A stretch of DNA of 64,000 bases, taken from contig CATZNW010000003.1 in the NCBI GenBank assembly GCA_958422185.1, positions 47,316 through 111,315 of the forward strand, in the 5' to 3' direction. The notes below the pieces were generated by a model. The model saw only the letters and a list, made by a program, of their open reading frames with translations, was not told the origin of the DNA and did no database searches. Below, in pieces: positions 16,686 through 25,779 of the stretch (its first letter is position 1; every line of letters starts with the position of its first letter). A program made the position numbers and the translations under genes. The DNA is from an uncultured Clostridium sp. (GTDB lineage Bacteria; Bacillota; Clostridia; Oscillospirales; Acutalibacteraceae).

Positions 16686-17654
16686 TTAAACGCACCGTTT
16701 TTCAAACGGATATACCAGCCCGAGCTGGCGGCGGCATTCATCCATGATGAGCATACAGTTCCTTGTGGACTCAAGCGGGATATAAGCCGACTCTTTTCTG
16801 CCCGCCCTTATTTCCCGAGCCGCGCGGGTAAATTCCGTCAGATAATCCGTTTTGCCCTTAAATACCTGCCTGCCGTTTTCAGTTTTGAGAACGGCCTTGG
16901 ACGCCATATGGAAGAATGCGGGAAGACTTACCGCCCCCTTTGAACCTTTAATAATGCAATTCTCTTTAAGCGTACAGAGAGACATATGCAGTTTGCAGTT
17001 AAACCCTTCATATTCAAGGGTTACGGTCTCGCTTATATCAATACCGTTTTTCAGTCTGCCGCGGCAGATTATATCTTTCGGATATCCGAAAACGTTATAG
17101 CAATACGTTATCGGATAAATTCCTATATCAAGCAGGGCGCCGCCCGCAGTTTCCGGCAGCAGAACGCGTGAATTTTTAGGCATCATGACTCCTGGGAAAG
17201 CATAGTTTATCACCACTTCCTTAACGCTGCCGATCTCACCGCTTTGCACCCACTTTTTAACAGTTAGGGCAACATCTGAAAACCAGGTCCACATTGCTTC
17301 GCAAAAATATACATTTTCTTCTTTTGCGGTATTGATAAGCGTATCCACATCGCTGATGCTTACGCCAACGGGCTTTTCACATAAAACCGGCTTTCCGGAT
17401 TTCATTGCGCGCACGGCGTAATCCACATGTGAAGTATGCGGCGTTGCGATATACACACCGTCAACATCTGCTCTGTTAACAGCACTTTCAAAATCATTAA
17501 AACTCTTTGCGCCGTACCTGTCTGCAAACGCCGTAACTTTTTGGGCATTTCTGCCGAAGACGGAAACGATCTCATGACCGCCCCTCAGAATATCACGGGC
17601 GGTTGAATTTGCAATATTTCCGCTTCCGACATACGCCCATCTAAACTTATCCAT
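16686..17654 (-). CDS. Gfo/Idh/MocA-family NAD(P)-dependent oxidoreductase
   Basis: 322 residues. The N-terminal Rossmann domain shows RWAYVGSGNIANSTARDI and DGVYIATPHTSHVDYAVRAM, and the family's KPVLCEKPVGV carries the conserved EKP lysine. The C-terminal half is the alpha/beta substrate domain with the conserved GGALLDIGIYPITYCYNVFG and its catalytic-type histidine position replaced by Tyr in this subgroup. Acts on a sugar, inositol or diol of unknown identity. It has its own promoter (17689-17717) and is followed by the promoter of the SCP2/transketolase operon on the same strand; a link in function is possible but not shown. Confidence 0.88.
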   Translation of the reverse strand: MDKFRWAYVGSGNIANSTARDILRGGHEIVSVFGRNAQKVTAFADRYGAKSFNDFESAVNRADVDGVYIATPHTSHVDYAVRAMKSGKPVLCEKPVGVSISDVDTLINTAKEENVYFCEAMWTWFSDVALTVKKWVQSGEIGSVKEVVINYAFPGVMMPKNSRVLLPETAGGALLDIGIYPITYCYNVFGYPKDIICRGRLKNGIDISETVTLEYEGFNCKLHMSLCTLKENCIIKGSKGAVSLPAFFHMASKAVLKTENGRQVFKGKTDYLTEFTRAAREIRAGRKESAYIPLESTRNCMLIMDECRRQLGLVYPFEKRCV

Positions 17655-17688
17655 AAATCCACCTCTTCAAAGCATACTCATCAAATCA

Positions 17689-17717
17689 ATTATAGAGCAA
17701 AACAACCGCGGTATCAA
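17689..17717 (-). promoter_or_regulatory. promoter of the Gfo/Idh oxidoreductase gene
   Basis: -35 TTGATA (17717-17712), exactly 17 bp, -10 TATAAT (17694-17689). GAGGTG precedes the gene's ATG. Good match on all counts. Confidence 0.8.
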
Positions 17718-17729
17718 GGAAAACAAAAA

Positions 17730-17754
17730 GGGAGCGGCAATAAAGCCTGCTCCC
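17730..17754 (-). terminator. terminator after trpS
   Basis: GGGAGC-A-GGC pairs with GCC-GCTCCC (9 bp with one bulged A, six-base loop), followed on the minus strand by TTTTTGTTTT. About 46 bases past the trpS stop. Confidence 0.75.
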
Positions 17755-17800
17755 CATTGAGTAGCGCAAACAACTTTATGATAAACCGTATAATTTCCGG

Positions 17801-18814
17801 TCAGATCAAAAATCCTACTTTTTTCATGACTTTGCCAAGCGTGCGTGAAGAAACACGAAGGGCCTTTTCGGCACCTTTCTGCTGGCATTCCTTAAGATAC
17901 TGCTTATCATTGAGAAACGCATTATATTTCTTCTGGATCGGTTCAAGCTCGGCAACAACAGCCTCGCCGACCGCCTTTTTGAAATCGCCGTATCCTTTGC
18001 CGGCAAAATCGGATTCGATCTTTTCAAGGCTGTCCCCGGTAACGGCGGAATAAATCGTCATAAGGTTATTAATACCGTCCTTGCCCTCGGCATAGCGCAC
18101 GCACATATCGCTGTCCGTAACAGCGGACTTAAATTTTTTCATTATCGTTTCCGGCGCGTCGGTAAGATATACAGCGCCTTTCGGATTCGGATCCGACTTG
18201 CTCATTTTACGGCCGGGATCCTGAAGGCTCATGACTCTCGCGGCGCCGGTCTTTGGAATATACGCCTCGGGAACAGTGAACACATTGCCGTAGATACCGT
18301 TAAAACGCTCCGCAATATCGCGTGTTATTTCCAGATGCTGTTTCTGGTCCGCGCCGACAGGCACAATATCCGCCTGATAGAGCAGGATATCCGCCGCCAT
18401 AAGGCACGGATATGTAAACAGACCTGCGTTGACATTATCCCTGTGCTGTGAGGCTTTATCTTTAAACTGAGTCATTCTTGAGAGCTCGCCGAACTGCGTG
18501 TAGCAGTTCAGTATCCAGCCGAGCTGAGCGTGGGTTGGCACCTGGGACTGAATAAAAACGATGCCGTTGTCCGGATCAAGACCGAGAGCAAGAAGCATGG
18601 CGAAAAGTTCATTTGTCTGCTTTCTGAGCTTCTGCGGGTCCTGCCTTACGGTAATAGAATGAAGATCCGCAACGCCGTAGACCGTATCAAACTCTTTCTG
18701 AAAGTCAGGCCAGCCGCGCATTGCGCCCAAATAATTTCCCAAAGTAGGAACTGATGTAGGCTGAATGAGCGACAGGCTTCTTTTTCTCTTTTCCGCAATT
18801 TGTTGTTCTGCCAT
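17801..18814 (-). CDS. trpS: tryptophan--tRNA ligase
   Basis: Class I aminoacyl-tRNA synthetase charging tRNA-Trp. The HIGH-equivalent region is PTSVPTLGNYLGA near the N-terminus and the KMSKS loop is KMSKSDPNPKGA around residue 192. GADQKQHLEITRDIAERFN is the typical mid-domain. 337 residues, normal. No T-box leader is visible: only about 50 bases separate it from the upstream aminotransferase gene. Confidence 0.96.
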   Translation of the reverse strand: MAEQQIAEKRKRSLSLIQPTSVPTLGNYLGAMRGWPDFQKEFDTVYGVADLHSITVRQDPQKLRKQTNELFAMLLALGLDPDNGIVFIQSQVPTHAQLGWILNCYTQFGELSRMTQFKDKASQHRDNVNAGLFTYPCLMAADILLYQADIVPVGADQKQHLEITRDIAERFNGIYGNVFTVPEAYIPKTGAARVMSLQDPGRKMSKSDPNPKGAVYLTDAPETIMKKFKSAVTDSDMCVRYAEGKDGINNLMTIYSAVTGDSLEKIESDFAGKGYGDFKKAVGEAVVAELEPIQKKYNAFLNDKQYLKECQQKGAEKALRVSSRTLGKVMKKVGFLI

Positions 18815-18846
18815 AATGAAAATCCGTCCTTTATCCTATAATAAAT

Positions 18847-18875
18847 ATTATACAAACGTGTATTTTATTTCTTAA
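18847..18875 (-). promoter_or_regulatory. possible trpS promoter
   Basis: TATAAT (18852-18847) with a 17-bp spacer to TTAAGA (18875-18870, 4 of 6 matches), overlapping the end of the upstream aminotransferase gene. Weak -35, hence low confidence; trpS could instead be read through from upstream. Confidence 0.4.
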
Positions 18876-20055
18876 ATTTTTTCGCAACTTCACCCATAAT
18901 CTTAACGCCCTTAATAATATCATCATCGCTGGGAGTAGAGAAATTAAGGCGTATATAACTGCACGGTGCTGTGTCATCCGTCATAAACGCGCTGCCGGGA
19001 ACAACAGCCACTTTTCTTTCAAGAAGCGCGTTTACATATTGGAGCATATCAACGTCATCCGGCAGTTTTGCCCAGATGAAAAGGCCACCTTCGGGGCGCA
19101 CATAAGTTACAAATCCTGCGCAGTATTTATCCAGGCAGTCACACATCAGGTTTAACTTGCGCCTGTAAATTTTTCTTATATTTTCGATATGGGCGTCCAC
19201 GTCATACTCATCAAACCAGCGTGAAACAATCATCTGGTTGAGAACGCCCGTATGCACGTCCGACACCTGCTTTCCTATGGTGAAAGCGCCCGCCGCTTTT
19301 CTTGGAACAACGGCATAGGCAACCCTTATGCCGGGGGCAAGGATCTTTGAGAAAGACCCGGCGTAAAATACGATACCCTCCGTATCAAGGCTTTTTATTG
19401 CCGGAACGTCCTCACCCGCCACACGGAGATTGCCGTATGGGTTATCCTCCAGAATGGCAAGATCATTTTCTAGCGCAAGTTCATACATTTTTTTGCGCTT
19501 TTCAAGGCTCATGGTTGTGCCACCCGGATTCTGGAAATTAGGTATGGTATAAATGAATTTGGCATTCGGATTTTCCCTAATCGCGCTTTCAAGAGCGTCC
19601 ATATTCATACCGTCCGCATCAATGGGTACGCCTGCAAGCTTGCAGCCGTGGGAACGGAAGCAATTTAAAGAACCGATGAAAGACGGCTCTTCGCAGATCA
19701 CGGTATCGCCTTCTGACGCAAGCACACGGGTGGTGATATCCATGACCTGCGTGCCGCCGGCGGTTATGACTACCACATCATCGTCCGTGCCTACGTTTTC
19801 ACGCCTTTTCAGCCATTTTTTAACTGTTTCTCGCAGCGGTTCGTACCCTTCCGAAACGCCGTAAACAAGCGCCGAAACGGGATCTTCGCCCAGGATCCCC
19901 GCAGTTATTTTTTTTACTTCCTCACAAGGAAAAGCGGCAGTATCCGGCGAACCTCCAGCAAACGCGATCATGCCCGGTTCATTCGTGACTTTAAGTATCT
20001 CCCTTACCGCTGAAGGTTTTAAATCAGCAAATTTTGATGATAAACTGTAACTCAT
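18865..20055 (-). CDS. PLP-dependent class I/II aminotransferase (LysN/2-aminoadipate-type subgroup)
   Basis: 396 residues. The PLP lysine lies in FYAGSFSKILAPGIRVAY; upstream are the cofactor contacts FIYTIPNFQNPGG (Asn-Pro) and AILEDNPYGNLR. The N-terminus (SSKFADLKPSAVREILK) and AGGSPDTAAFPCEEV are typical of the MocR-related, LysN-like group that acts on branched, aromatic or 2-aminoadipate substrates, without the DNA-binding domain. GAGG lies five bases before the ATG. It starts 6 bases after the upstream CDP-glycerol transferase gene, so it is probably co-transcribed with it. Exact substrate unknown. Confidence 0.85.
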   Translation of the reverse strand: MSYSLSSKFADLKPSAVREILKVTNEPGMIAFAGGSPDTAAFPCEEVKKITAGILGEDPVSALVYGVSEGYEPLRETVKKWLKRRENVGTDDDVVVITAGGTQVMDITTRVLASEGDTVICEEPSFIGSLNCFRSHGCKLAGVPIDADGMNMDALESAIRENPNAKFIYTIPNFQNPGGTTMSLEKRKKMYELALENDLAILEDNPYGNLRVAGEDVPAIKSLDTEGIVFYAGSFSKILAPGIRVAYAVVPRKAAGAFTIGKQVSDVHTGVLNQMIVSRWFDEYDVDAHIENIRKIYRRKLNLMCDCLDKYCAGFVTYVRPEGGLFIWAKLPDDVDMLQYVNALLERKVAVVPGSAFMTDDTAPCSYIRLNFSTPSDDDIIKGVKIMGEVAKKFKK

Positions 20056-20061
20056 TTTTCC

Positions 20062-21180
20062 TCACTTCAGAATTTCATTCACAAATCTTTCACACGATCT
20101 TCCGTCACACAGCGAAACGAATCTTTTTTTGAAAGCCTCAAGTTTTTCATTACCTCGGTGAGCCCTTAAAACGGCGGGCGCAAGGCTGCCAAAATCAGAC
20201 ACGACCTCTCCGCACGAGTAATCGGAATAATCATAATAAAATCCCCTGCCGCCGTCATACTCGTTAAGATCGGGAGCGTAAAGCACGGCAGGATTGCCGA
20301 TAACGGCATTTTCAAATATCACGGAGGAATAATCCGTAACGAGCACATCCGTAATAAGCAGAATATCGTTGATCTCCCTCTCGTCCGAAAGATCGAAAAC
20401 ACGGTCTTTTACCTGCGCCGGAATATAAATCTTTTCCTTTACAAACGGATGCATTTTGATTATGAGCGCCCATTCGGACGACAGTTCGTTTATAAATTTT
20501 TCCGCACTGAAATATTCAGCGGGATAATAGGCGTTATGCACATTTTCACCCCTGAAAGTAGGGGCAAAAAGGCAGATCTTTTTGCCTTTCAGGCGCGGTT
20601 CTTTTTCATACAGCCTTTTCTTTGCGGAAGAAACGTAAGAACTGTCAAAAAAGCAGTCTGTACGCGGAGTGCCCGTTGCCTTAACACGGCTTTCCTCGAT
20701 TCCGAAAGCCTCGGCATAGACCGGCACGATCTCCGGCGAGGAAACGATTGCGTCCGTATAATTCTTATGAGTTATAGAATTCTTTTCCGCCGTTTTCCTG
20801 CCGTAGCCGAAACGCTTAAAAGCGCCCATTGCATGCCATACCTGAACGAGCCTTTGCCCCTGCCGCAGGCGCAAAACATATACAAGCGGCTCATAATCAT
20901 CCACCAGAATAAACTTGCTTTGCGCCATTTCGGCGGCAAGTTCAGTTTGCGGCAGAGGATCAACAGAGGTTACGGCTTTTATTTCATAATTCAGGCCGTT
21001 ATTTTCTATATAGTTTTTAATTGCAAGCAGGTTTCCGCCGAGTTTTCCCTTGGACGTTGAATACATAAGTATTTTTTTACCGTTCATGGGAAGTTTTTTT
21101 GCCTTATCAAATTCAGCGGCAAAGCCCGCGTATCTTGCCCTTTGCAGAACAGGGTATAAAAGCGACTTAATCTTGCTCAT
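20062..21180 (-). CDS. CDP-glycerol glycerophosphotransferase-family protein (TagB/TagF-like)
   Basis: 372 residues of the teichoic-acid polymerase superfamily (GT-B type, no signal peptide, cytoplasmic face). Diagnostic motifs: VQVWHAMGAFKRFGYG with the catalytic-type histidine, KATGTPRTDCFF, LFAPTFRGEN, IIKMHPFVKE and VTDYSSVIFENAV. Transfers polyol-phosphate units to a lipid- or sugar-linked acceptor; the exact polymer is unknown. Its start overlaps the end of the related gene upstream by 14 bases, so the pair is coupled. Confidence 0.88.
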   Translation of the reverse strand: MSKIKSLLYPVLQRARYAGFAAEFDKAKKLPMNGKKILMYSTSKGKLGGNLLAIKNYIENNGLNYEIKAVTSVDPLPQTELAAEMAQSKFILVDDYEPLVYVLRLRQGQRLVQVWHAMGAFKRFGYGRKTAEKNSITHKNYTDAIVSSPEIVPVYAEAFGIEESRVKATGTPRTDCFFDSSYVSSAKKRLYEKEPRLKGKKICLFAPTFRGENVHNAYYPAEYFSAEKFINELSSEWALIIKMHPFVKEKIYIPAQVKDRVFDLSDEREINDILLITDVLVTDYSSVIFENAVIGNPAVLYAPDLNEYDGGRGFYYDYSDYSCGEVVSDFGSLAPAVLRAHRGNEKLEAFKKRFVSLCDGRSCERFVNEILK

Positions 21181-22489
21181 TATCAGTTTCTTCTTCGTTT
21201 ACGGCAGTTTCCGTATTATCAGCAGTATCGTCAGGAGTCTCTTCCGCATGATTATCTTCCATAACGGTCTCAGGCTCCTTCTGAGGCTGAACGTCACCGG
21301 AAATAACGCCGTAATTGTAACGCCCGTCATATACGCCGCGGGCAAGTTCATCTATAAGTTTGCCGTACTGGGCAGTTATGGAATCAAAGCGTTTGTTTAC
21401 ATATGCCTTTTTAAACTTTTCTTCCTTATCTCTGTTTGCCCGCATGCCGGAGGCGATAAAATCACATATCCCTTTGGCGTTTTTTGAGTACAGGGCGGGC
21501 AGATCCGTCCAGAAATCAATATAAAAGCCGCGCTCGTCTATATACTTGTCACTGTCAAAGCAAAAGATATATATAGGCAGATCTTTTAAAAGCGCCTCGT
21601 AAATAACGGAACTGTAATCCGTTACAACATAATCCGCCGCGCACATAAAATCCATTGCGGTAAAGGTTTCACCCTCCGCCATATTCATACGCGAATCGGT
21701 ATAGATCTGTTCCTTATTTGAATCCACAACGTGGTGTTTTACAATAAGGTTGAAATCCGAATAGTTGACTTTATTTACAAGTTCCTCGGTTGCGTTCACA
21801 AGAGCGGCTTTATCTTCATCAGTATCCCGAAAAGTGGGGGCATAAAGAATATTTTTACGCCCGTTATCAAGCTGTGGATATTTACGCAGGATATTGCCGC
21901 GCACTCTTGCGTTTTCTTCCTTATCCGTAAGATAATCCATACGGGGTATACCGATCGGGATAAACCTGCTTTGCGGCTGACCGAAGGCCTCCGAAAAGAA
22001 CGGCACGCACTCATCTCCGCTGGCGGCGATCAAGCTGTAATTCTTATGCATTTTAAACGCCGCAGCAGTTTTTGAAGATTTGCCGCCCTCTTTATCCAGC
22101 ACGGATCTTCCGAATTTTTTAAAAGCGCCGAGAGCGTGCCAGATCTGAATGATCTTAAGATCCTTTTTATGCTTTAGCATAGAGGCAAGGATACAATACC
22201 CGTCCAGCACAACCACCTTGGAAGTGGCAAACGCTTTCATCTGGCGGAACATCTCGCCCAGATACTTTACTTTTCCGCCAAAAGACGTCGGTATCATTTT
22301 GCACAGCACGGTAACCTTATACTGCGGGTAATTTGTTTTTATCTCATTGATAAGATAGCGGAAATCCGTTGACGGCGTTTCGCTCTGGCGCGATATAAAC
22401 GCAATCTTATCTTCCGTTTTGCGGCGCTTGTAAAAGGCATAGAAGAAGCTCATCACCGCGCCGAAGATCTTTGCAAAAACACCTATCAC
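21167..22489 (-). CDS. CDP-glycerol glycerophosphotransferase-family protein with acidic C-terminal tail
   Basis: 440 residues, paralogue of the downstream gene. The same motifs occur: IQIWHALGAFKKFGRS, IPIGIPRMDYL, ILYAPTFRDTD, LIVKHHVV and VTDYSSVIYEALL. The N-terminus has a hydrophobic, basic segment that may associate with the membrane. After about residue 395 comes a low-complexity tail very rich in Asp, Glu, Asn and Thr, not part of the catalytic fold. The start is a GTG with a GGGAAG site. It lies 30 bases after glyA and overlaps the second transferase gene. Confidence 0.87.
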   Translation of the reverse strand: MIGVFAKIFGAVMSFFYAFYKRRKTEDKIAFISRQSETPSTDFRYLINEIKTNYPQYKVTVLCKMIPTSFGGKVKYLGEMFRQMKAFATSKVVVLDGYCILASMLKHKKDLKIIQIWHALGAFKKFGRSVLDKEGGKSSKTAAAFKMHKNYSLIAASGDECVPFFSEAFGQPQSRFIPIGIPRMDYLTDKEENARVRGNILRKYPQLDNGRKNILYAPTFRDTDEDKAALVNATEELVNKVNYSDFNLIVKHHVVDSNKEQIYTDSRMNMAEGETFTAMDFMCAADYVVTDYSSVIYEALLKDLPIYIFCFDSDKYIDERGFYIDFWTDLPALYSKNAKGICDFIASGMRANRDKEEKFKKAYVNKRFDSITAQYGKLIDELARGVYDGRYNYGVISGDVQPQKEPETVMEDNHAEETPDDTADNTETAVNEEETDNEQD

Positions 22490-22519
22490 GTTTACACTTC
22501 CCGAAATTAAAATTTATTT

Positions 22520-23773
22520 TTATTCATAAAGCGGATATTTCGCGCATATATCGGCAACGCCGCTTCTGATATCATCCTTTTTATTGTCAAAATCAGTTAT
22601 CGCAAGATAGATATACTCGGCGATCTTTTCAAAATCTTCTTTCTGAAGGCCTCTTGTTGTTGCGGCGGGAGTGCCTATGCGCACGCCTGAGGTAACGAAC
22701 GGTGAGAGCGGCTCATTGGGAACGGTATTCTTATTGAGCGTGATATGCACTTCATCCAGCCTTGCCTCAAGTTCCTTGCCCGTAACGCCCGTTCCGATAA
22801 GAGAGAGCAGAATAAGGTGATTGTCCGTGCCGCCGGAAACAAGATTGAGCCCTTTAGCGATAAGAGCGTCCGCCAGGGTCTTTGCATTGTCGATGATCTT
22901 TTGCTGATAATCCTTAAATTCGGGTTTGAGCGCCTCGCCGAAGCAGACAGCCTTGCCGGCGATAACATGCATGAGCGGGCCGCCCTGCGTACCCGGGAAA
23001 ACAGCAGAATTGAGTTTTTTAATTAGATAAGGATTATTGCAGAGGATAAGGCCGCCTCTCGGCCCTCTTAAAGTCTTATGAGTAGTGGTTGTAACAACAT
23101 CGGCATAAGGAACGGGGTTCTGGTGAAGCCCTGCGGCAACAAGACCTGCGATATGAGCCATATCCACCATAAACATGGCGCCGTTCGCATGGGCGATCTC
23201 ACCCATTGTTTTAAAATCAATCGCTCTCGGATAAGCGGACGCGCCGGCAACTATAAGTTTGGGCTTAACTTTGTTTACCTGTTTGGCGAAAGCGTCAAGA
23301 TCTATATAGCCCTCGTCATTTACGCCGTAAGGAACGAAATTAAAATATTTTCCGCTGATATTGGCAGGCGAGCCGTGGGTAAGATGACCGCCGTTGTCCA
23401 GGCTCATACCCATAACGGTGTCGCCGGGCTTAAGCAGGGCAAGATAAACGGCTGTGTTTGCCTGGGCGCCCGAATGCGCCTGAACGTTGGCGTAACCCGC
23501 GCCGAAAAGTTCGCACGCTCTTTTAATGGCGATATTTTCAACTATATCAACATACTGGCAGCCGCCGTAGTAACGCTTGCCAGGCAGGCCTTCCGCGTAT
23601 TTATTCGTGAGCACGCTGCCCATTGCCGCCATTACCTGCGGTGAAACAAGATTTTCAGAGGCAATGAGTTCAATATTCTCCCTCTGGCGCTGAAGTTCAA
23701 GCTGCATGGCGTTTGCAACTTCAGAATCGGTCTCCGCCACCTTGGCTATTGAATCATAGTAATCGGAATACAT
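22520..23773 (-). CDS. glyA: serine hydroxymethyltransferase
   Basis: PLP enzyme converting serine and tetrahydrofolate to glycine and methylenetetrahydrofolate, feeding the ThyA and FolD reactions encoded nearby. The PLP lysine is in VVTTTTHKTLRGPRGG; VDMAHIAGLVAAG and HLTHGSPANISGKYF are family signatures. 417 residues, normal. AAAGGAG precedes the ATG by ten bases. A TATAAT at 23803-23798 is the likely -10; uppP upstream ends in its own terminator. Confidence 0.97.
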   Translation of the reverse strand: MYSDYYDSIAKVAETDSEVANAMQLELQRQRENIELIASENLVSPQVMAAMGSVLTNKYAEGLPGKRYYGGCQYVDIVENIAIKRACELFGAGYANVQAHSGAQANTAVYLALLKPGDTVMGMSLDNGGHLTHGSPANISGKYFNFVPYGVNDEGYIDLDAFAKQVNKVKPKLIVAGASAYPRAIDFKTMGEIAHANGAMFMVDMAHIAGLVAAGLHQNPVPYADVVTTTTHKTLRGPRGGLILCNNPYLIKKLNSAVFPGTQGGPLMHVIAGKAVCFGEALKPEFKDYQQKIIDNAKTLADALIAKGLNLVSGGTDNHLILLSLIGTGVTGKELEARLDEVHITLNKNTVPNEPLSPFVTSGVRIGTPAATTRGLQKEDFEKIAEYIYLAITDFDNKKDDIRSGVADICAKYPLYE

Positions 23774-23861
23774 AATTTAATTTCTCCTTTGGTAAAAATT
23801 ATACACAGATATAATAACATAATAAGTATAAATATACAACAATGATTTGTTAAAAAAATTA

Positions 23862-23890
23862 ACCGCATTCCGGGAAAGGCGGTCTGCGGT
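23862..23890 (-). terminator. terminator after uppP
   Basis: ACCGCA pairs with TGCGGT, closing a longer GC-rich hairpin, followed on the minus strand by TTAATTTTTTTAAC. About 26 bases past the uppP stop. Confidence 0.75.
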
Positions 23891-23915
23891 CAGTTGATGA
23901 TATACTATATAGAAA

Positions 23916-24746
23916 TCAGCCGGCTATGGCGAAATAGAGGATTACTGCCGCGCCGAGGACGATTCTGTACCATCCGAAGACGGTGAAATCATGCTTTTTG
24001 ATATAGCTCATAAGGAATTTGATTGCAAGGACAGATACAACAAACGCGGAAACGAGGCCCACAAACAGGATAATAAGTTCCTGAGAAGTAAAATCAAAGC
24101 CGAATTTAACAAGTTTCAGCGCGCTTGCGCCGAACATAACCGGCACGGCGAGGAAGAAAGTATACTCGGCGGCAACAGACCTTGAAACGCCTATCAAAAG
24201 CGCGCCGACGATTGTTGCGCCGCTTCTTGAAGTGCCGGGGAAAACGGCGGCTATGAGCTGAAAGATTCCGATTATTATGGCCGTTTTATAAGATATATCA
24301 TTTATGGAATTGATCTGAGGCTCCCTTCCCCGATTGCGTTTTTCGATCACTATAAAGAGAATACCGAAAATGATAAGGGCGGCGGAAACAGTCTGCCAGT
24401 TATAAAAGACTGCCTCCAGTTTATCGTCAAAGAACACACCCACAATCGCGGCAGGAATGCAGGAGACGATGATCTTGAGCCACATTACAAGGGTATCCTT
24501 TTTCCAGTGCAGTTTTTTATTCTGCACATCGAGCGGGATAAGTTTTTTGAAATACAGCACAACAACAGCAAGGATCGCGCCGAGTTGGATAACTACGAGG
24601 AACATACTTTTAAATTCCTCTGACACATTCAGTTTCAAAAACTCATCAACAAGTATCATATGCCCTGTTGAACTGATGGGAAGCCATTCCGTTATGCCCT
24701 CCACAATACCGAGCACCAATGCTTTTATGATTTCTATAATATCCAT
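23916..24746 (-). CDS. uppP: undecaprenyl-diphosphatase (BacA/UppP)
   Basis: Integral membrane phosphatase that recycles undecaprenyl pyrophosphate for peptidoglycan and teichoic-acid synthesis; gives bacitracin tolerance. The catalytic motifs are VEGITEWLPISSTGHMIL near the N-terminus and VFPGTSRSGATIVGALL in the middle. About eight hydrophobic segments are visible; 276 residues fits. It lies in a run of envelope genes with lgt upstream and teichoic-type transferases downstream. Confidence 0.96.
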   Translation of the reverse strand: MDIIEIIKALVLGIVEGITEWLPISSTGHMILVDEFLKLNVSEEFKSMFLVVIQLGAILAVVVLYFKKLIPLDVQNKKLHWKKDTLVMWLKIIVSCIPAAIVGVFFDDKLEAVFYNWQTVSAALIIFGILFIVIEKRNRGREPQINSINDISYKTAIIIGIFQLIAAVFPGTSRSGATIVGALLIGVSRSVAAEYTFFLAVPVMFGASALKLVKFGFDFTSQELIILFVGLVSAFVVSVLAIKFLMSYIKKHDFTVFGWYRIVLGAAVILYFAIAG

Positions 24747-24888
24747 AAGACCATACCTTTATATTTATCCGGATAAATACCGGGAAGAAATACCGGCGCA
24801 ATGAAAAATCTTTTGCCGTTAAAATAGTATATCGCAGAAAAATTTAAGTTCCGTAAATTCTATGTAAAATACACGCTGAATATTAAAA

Positions 24889-25740
24889 TTATTTAATATT
24901 ATTCTGAAGTTTTGCGGCAGTGAGCGTGTTTTGCATAAGCATGGAGATAGTCATTGGCCCTACGCCGCCGGGAACGGGTGTAATAAACGAACACTTGGGG
25001 GCAACGCTTTCAAAATCAACGTCGCCGCAGAGTTTGCCGTTTTCATCCCTGTTCATACCCACGTCTATGACCACGGCGCCGTCCTTTACCATATCCGCGG
25101 TAACGAATTTTGCCTTGCCTATAGCGGCAACAAGTATATCCGCGGTCTTTGTTATCTCTTTAAGATCAGCGGTTTTTGAATGGGTGATCTCAACAGTGCA
25201 GTCCGAATGCAGAAGCAGCATGGACATAGGCTTGCCGACAATATTGCTTCTGCCCATTACAACGGCCTTTTTACCTTTGGTCTCTACGCCCGCGGAGCGG
25301 ATCAGTTCCATGATCCCCGCCGGAGTACAGGGCAGAAAATGATAATCGCCTATCATGATCCTGCCCACGTTTACAGGATGAAAAGCATCCACGTCTTTAA
25401 CAGGGTCTATAAGTTCTATTACCTCTTTATCATCAAGATGAGCGGGCAAAGGCAGCTGGCAGAGAATGCCGCTTATTTCCTTTCTTGTGTTAAGTTCTTT
25501 AACAAGATCATTCAGTTCCTGCTGCGTTGTACTTGAGGGCAGGGCATATTTTTCACTGTAAAACCCTACCTCGGCGCACGCTTTTTCCTTATTTCGCACA
25601 TACACCTGCGACGCAGGGTCATCACCCACGATAATGACCGCAAGACCCGGCGTTATGCCCTGCTTTTTAAGTTCCTGCGTTTCCAGCCTTACACGTTCGC
25701 GAACTGCCGCCGAAACAGCTTTTCCATCAATAATCCTCAT
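24889..25740 (-). CDS. folD: bifunctional methylenetetrahydrofolate dehydrogenase/cyclohydrolase
   Basis: Interconverts methylene-, methenyl- and 10-formyl-tetrahydrofolate using NADP. The active-site lysine is in VYVRNKEKACAEVG; the NADP loop is VMGRSNIVGKPMSMLL; PVPGGVGPMTISML is the C-terminal signature. The frame opens upstream to 25779, but MRIIDGKAVS at 25740 is the usual N-terminus and has AGGAAAGG upstream, giving 283 residues. A small hairpin (GCCGC..GCGGC, 25758-25773) lies between the lgt stop and this site and might influence folD translation. Confidence 0.95.
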   Translation of the reverse strand: MRIIDGKAVSAAVRERVRLETQELKKQGITPGLAVIIVGDDPASQVYVRNKEKACAEVGFYSEKYALPSSTTQQELNDLVKELNTRKEISGILCQLPLPAHLDDKEVIELIDPVKDVDAFHPVNVGRIMIGDYHFLPCTPAGIMELIRSAGVETKGKKAVVMGRSNIVGKPMSMLLLHSDCTVEITHSKTADLKEITKTADILVAAIGKAKFVTADMVKDGAVVIDVGMNRDENGKLCGDVDFESVAPKCSFITPVPGGVGPMTISMLMQNTLTAAKLQNNIK

Positions 25741-25779
25741 ATTACATAGCCTTTCCTGCCGCACAGAAGCGGCAAACAT

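Noticed and set aside
18815..18864. T-box leader for trpS
   Set aside because: Only about 50 bases are available and no T-box sequence or specifier stem is seen.
20449..21060. A 203-codon open frame opposite the CDP-glycerol transferase gene
   Set aside because: Antisense shadow; the minus-strand gene has all family motifs.
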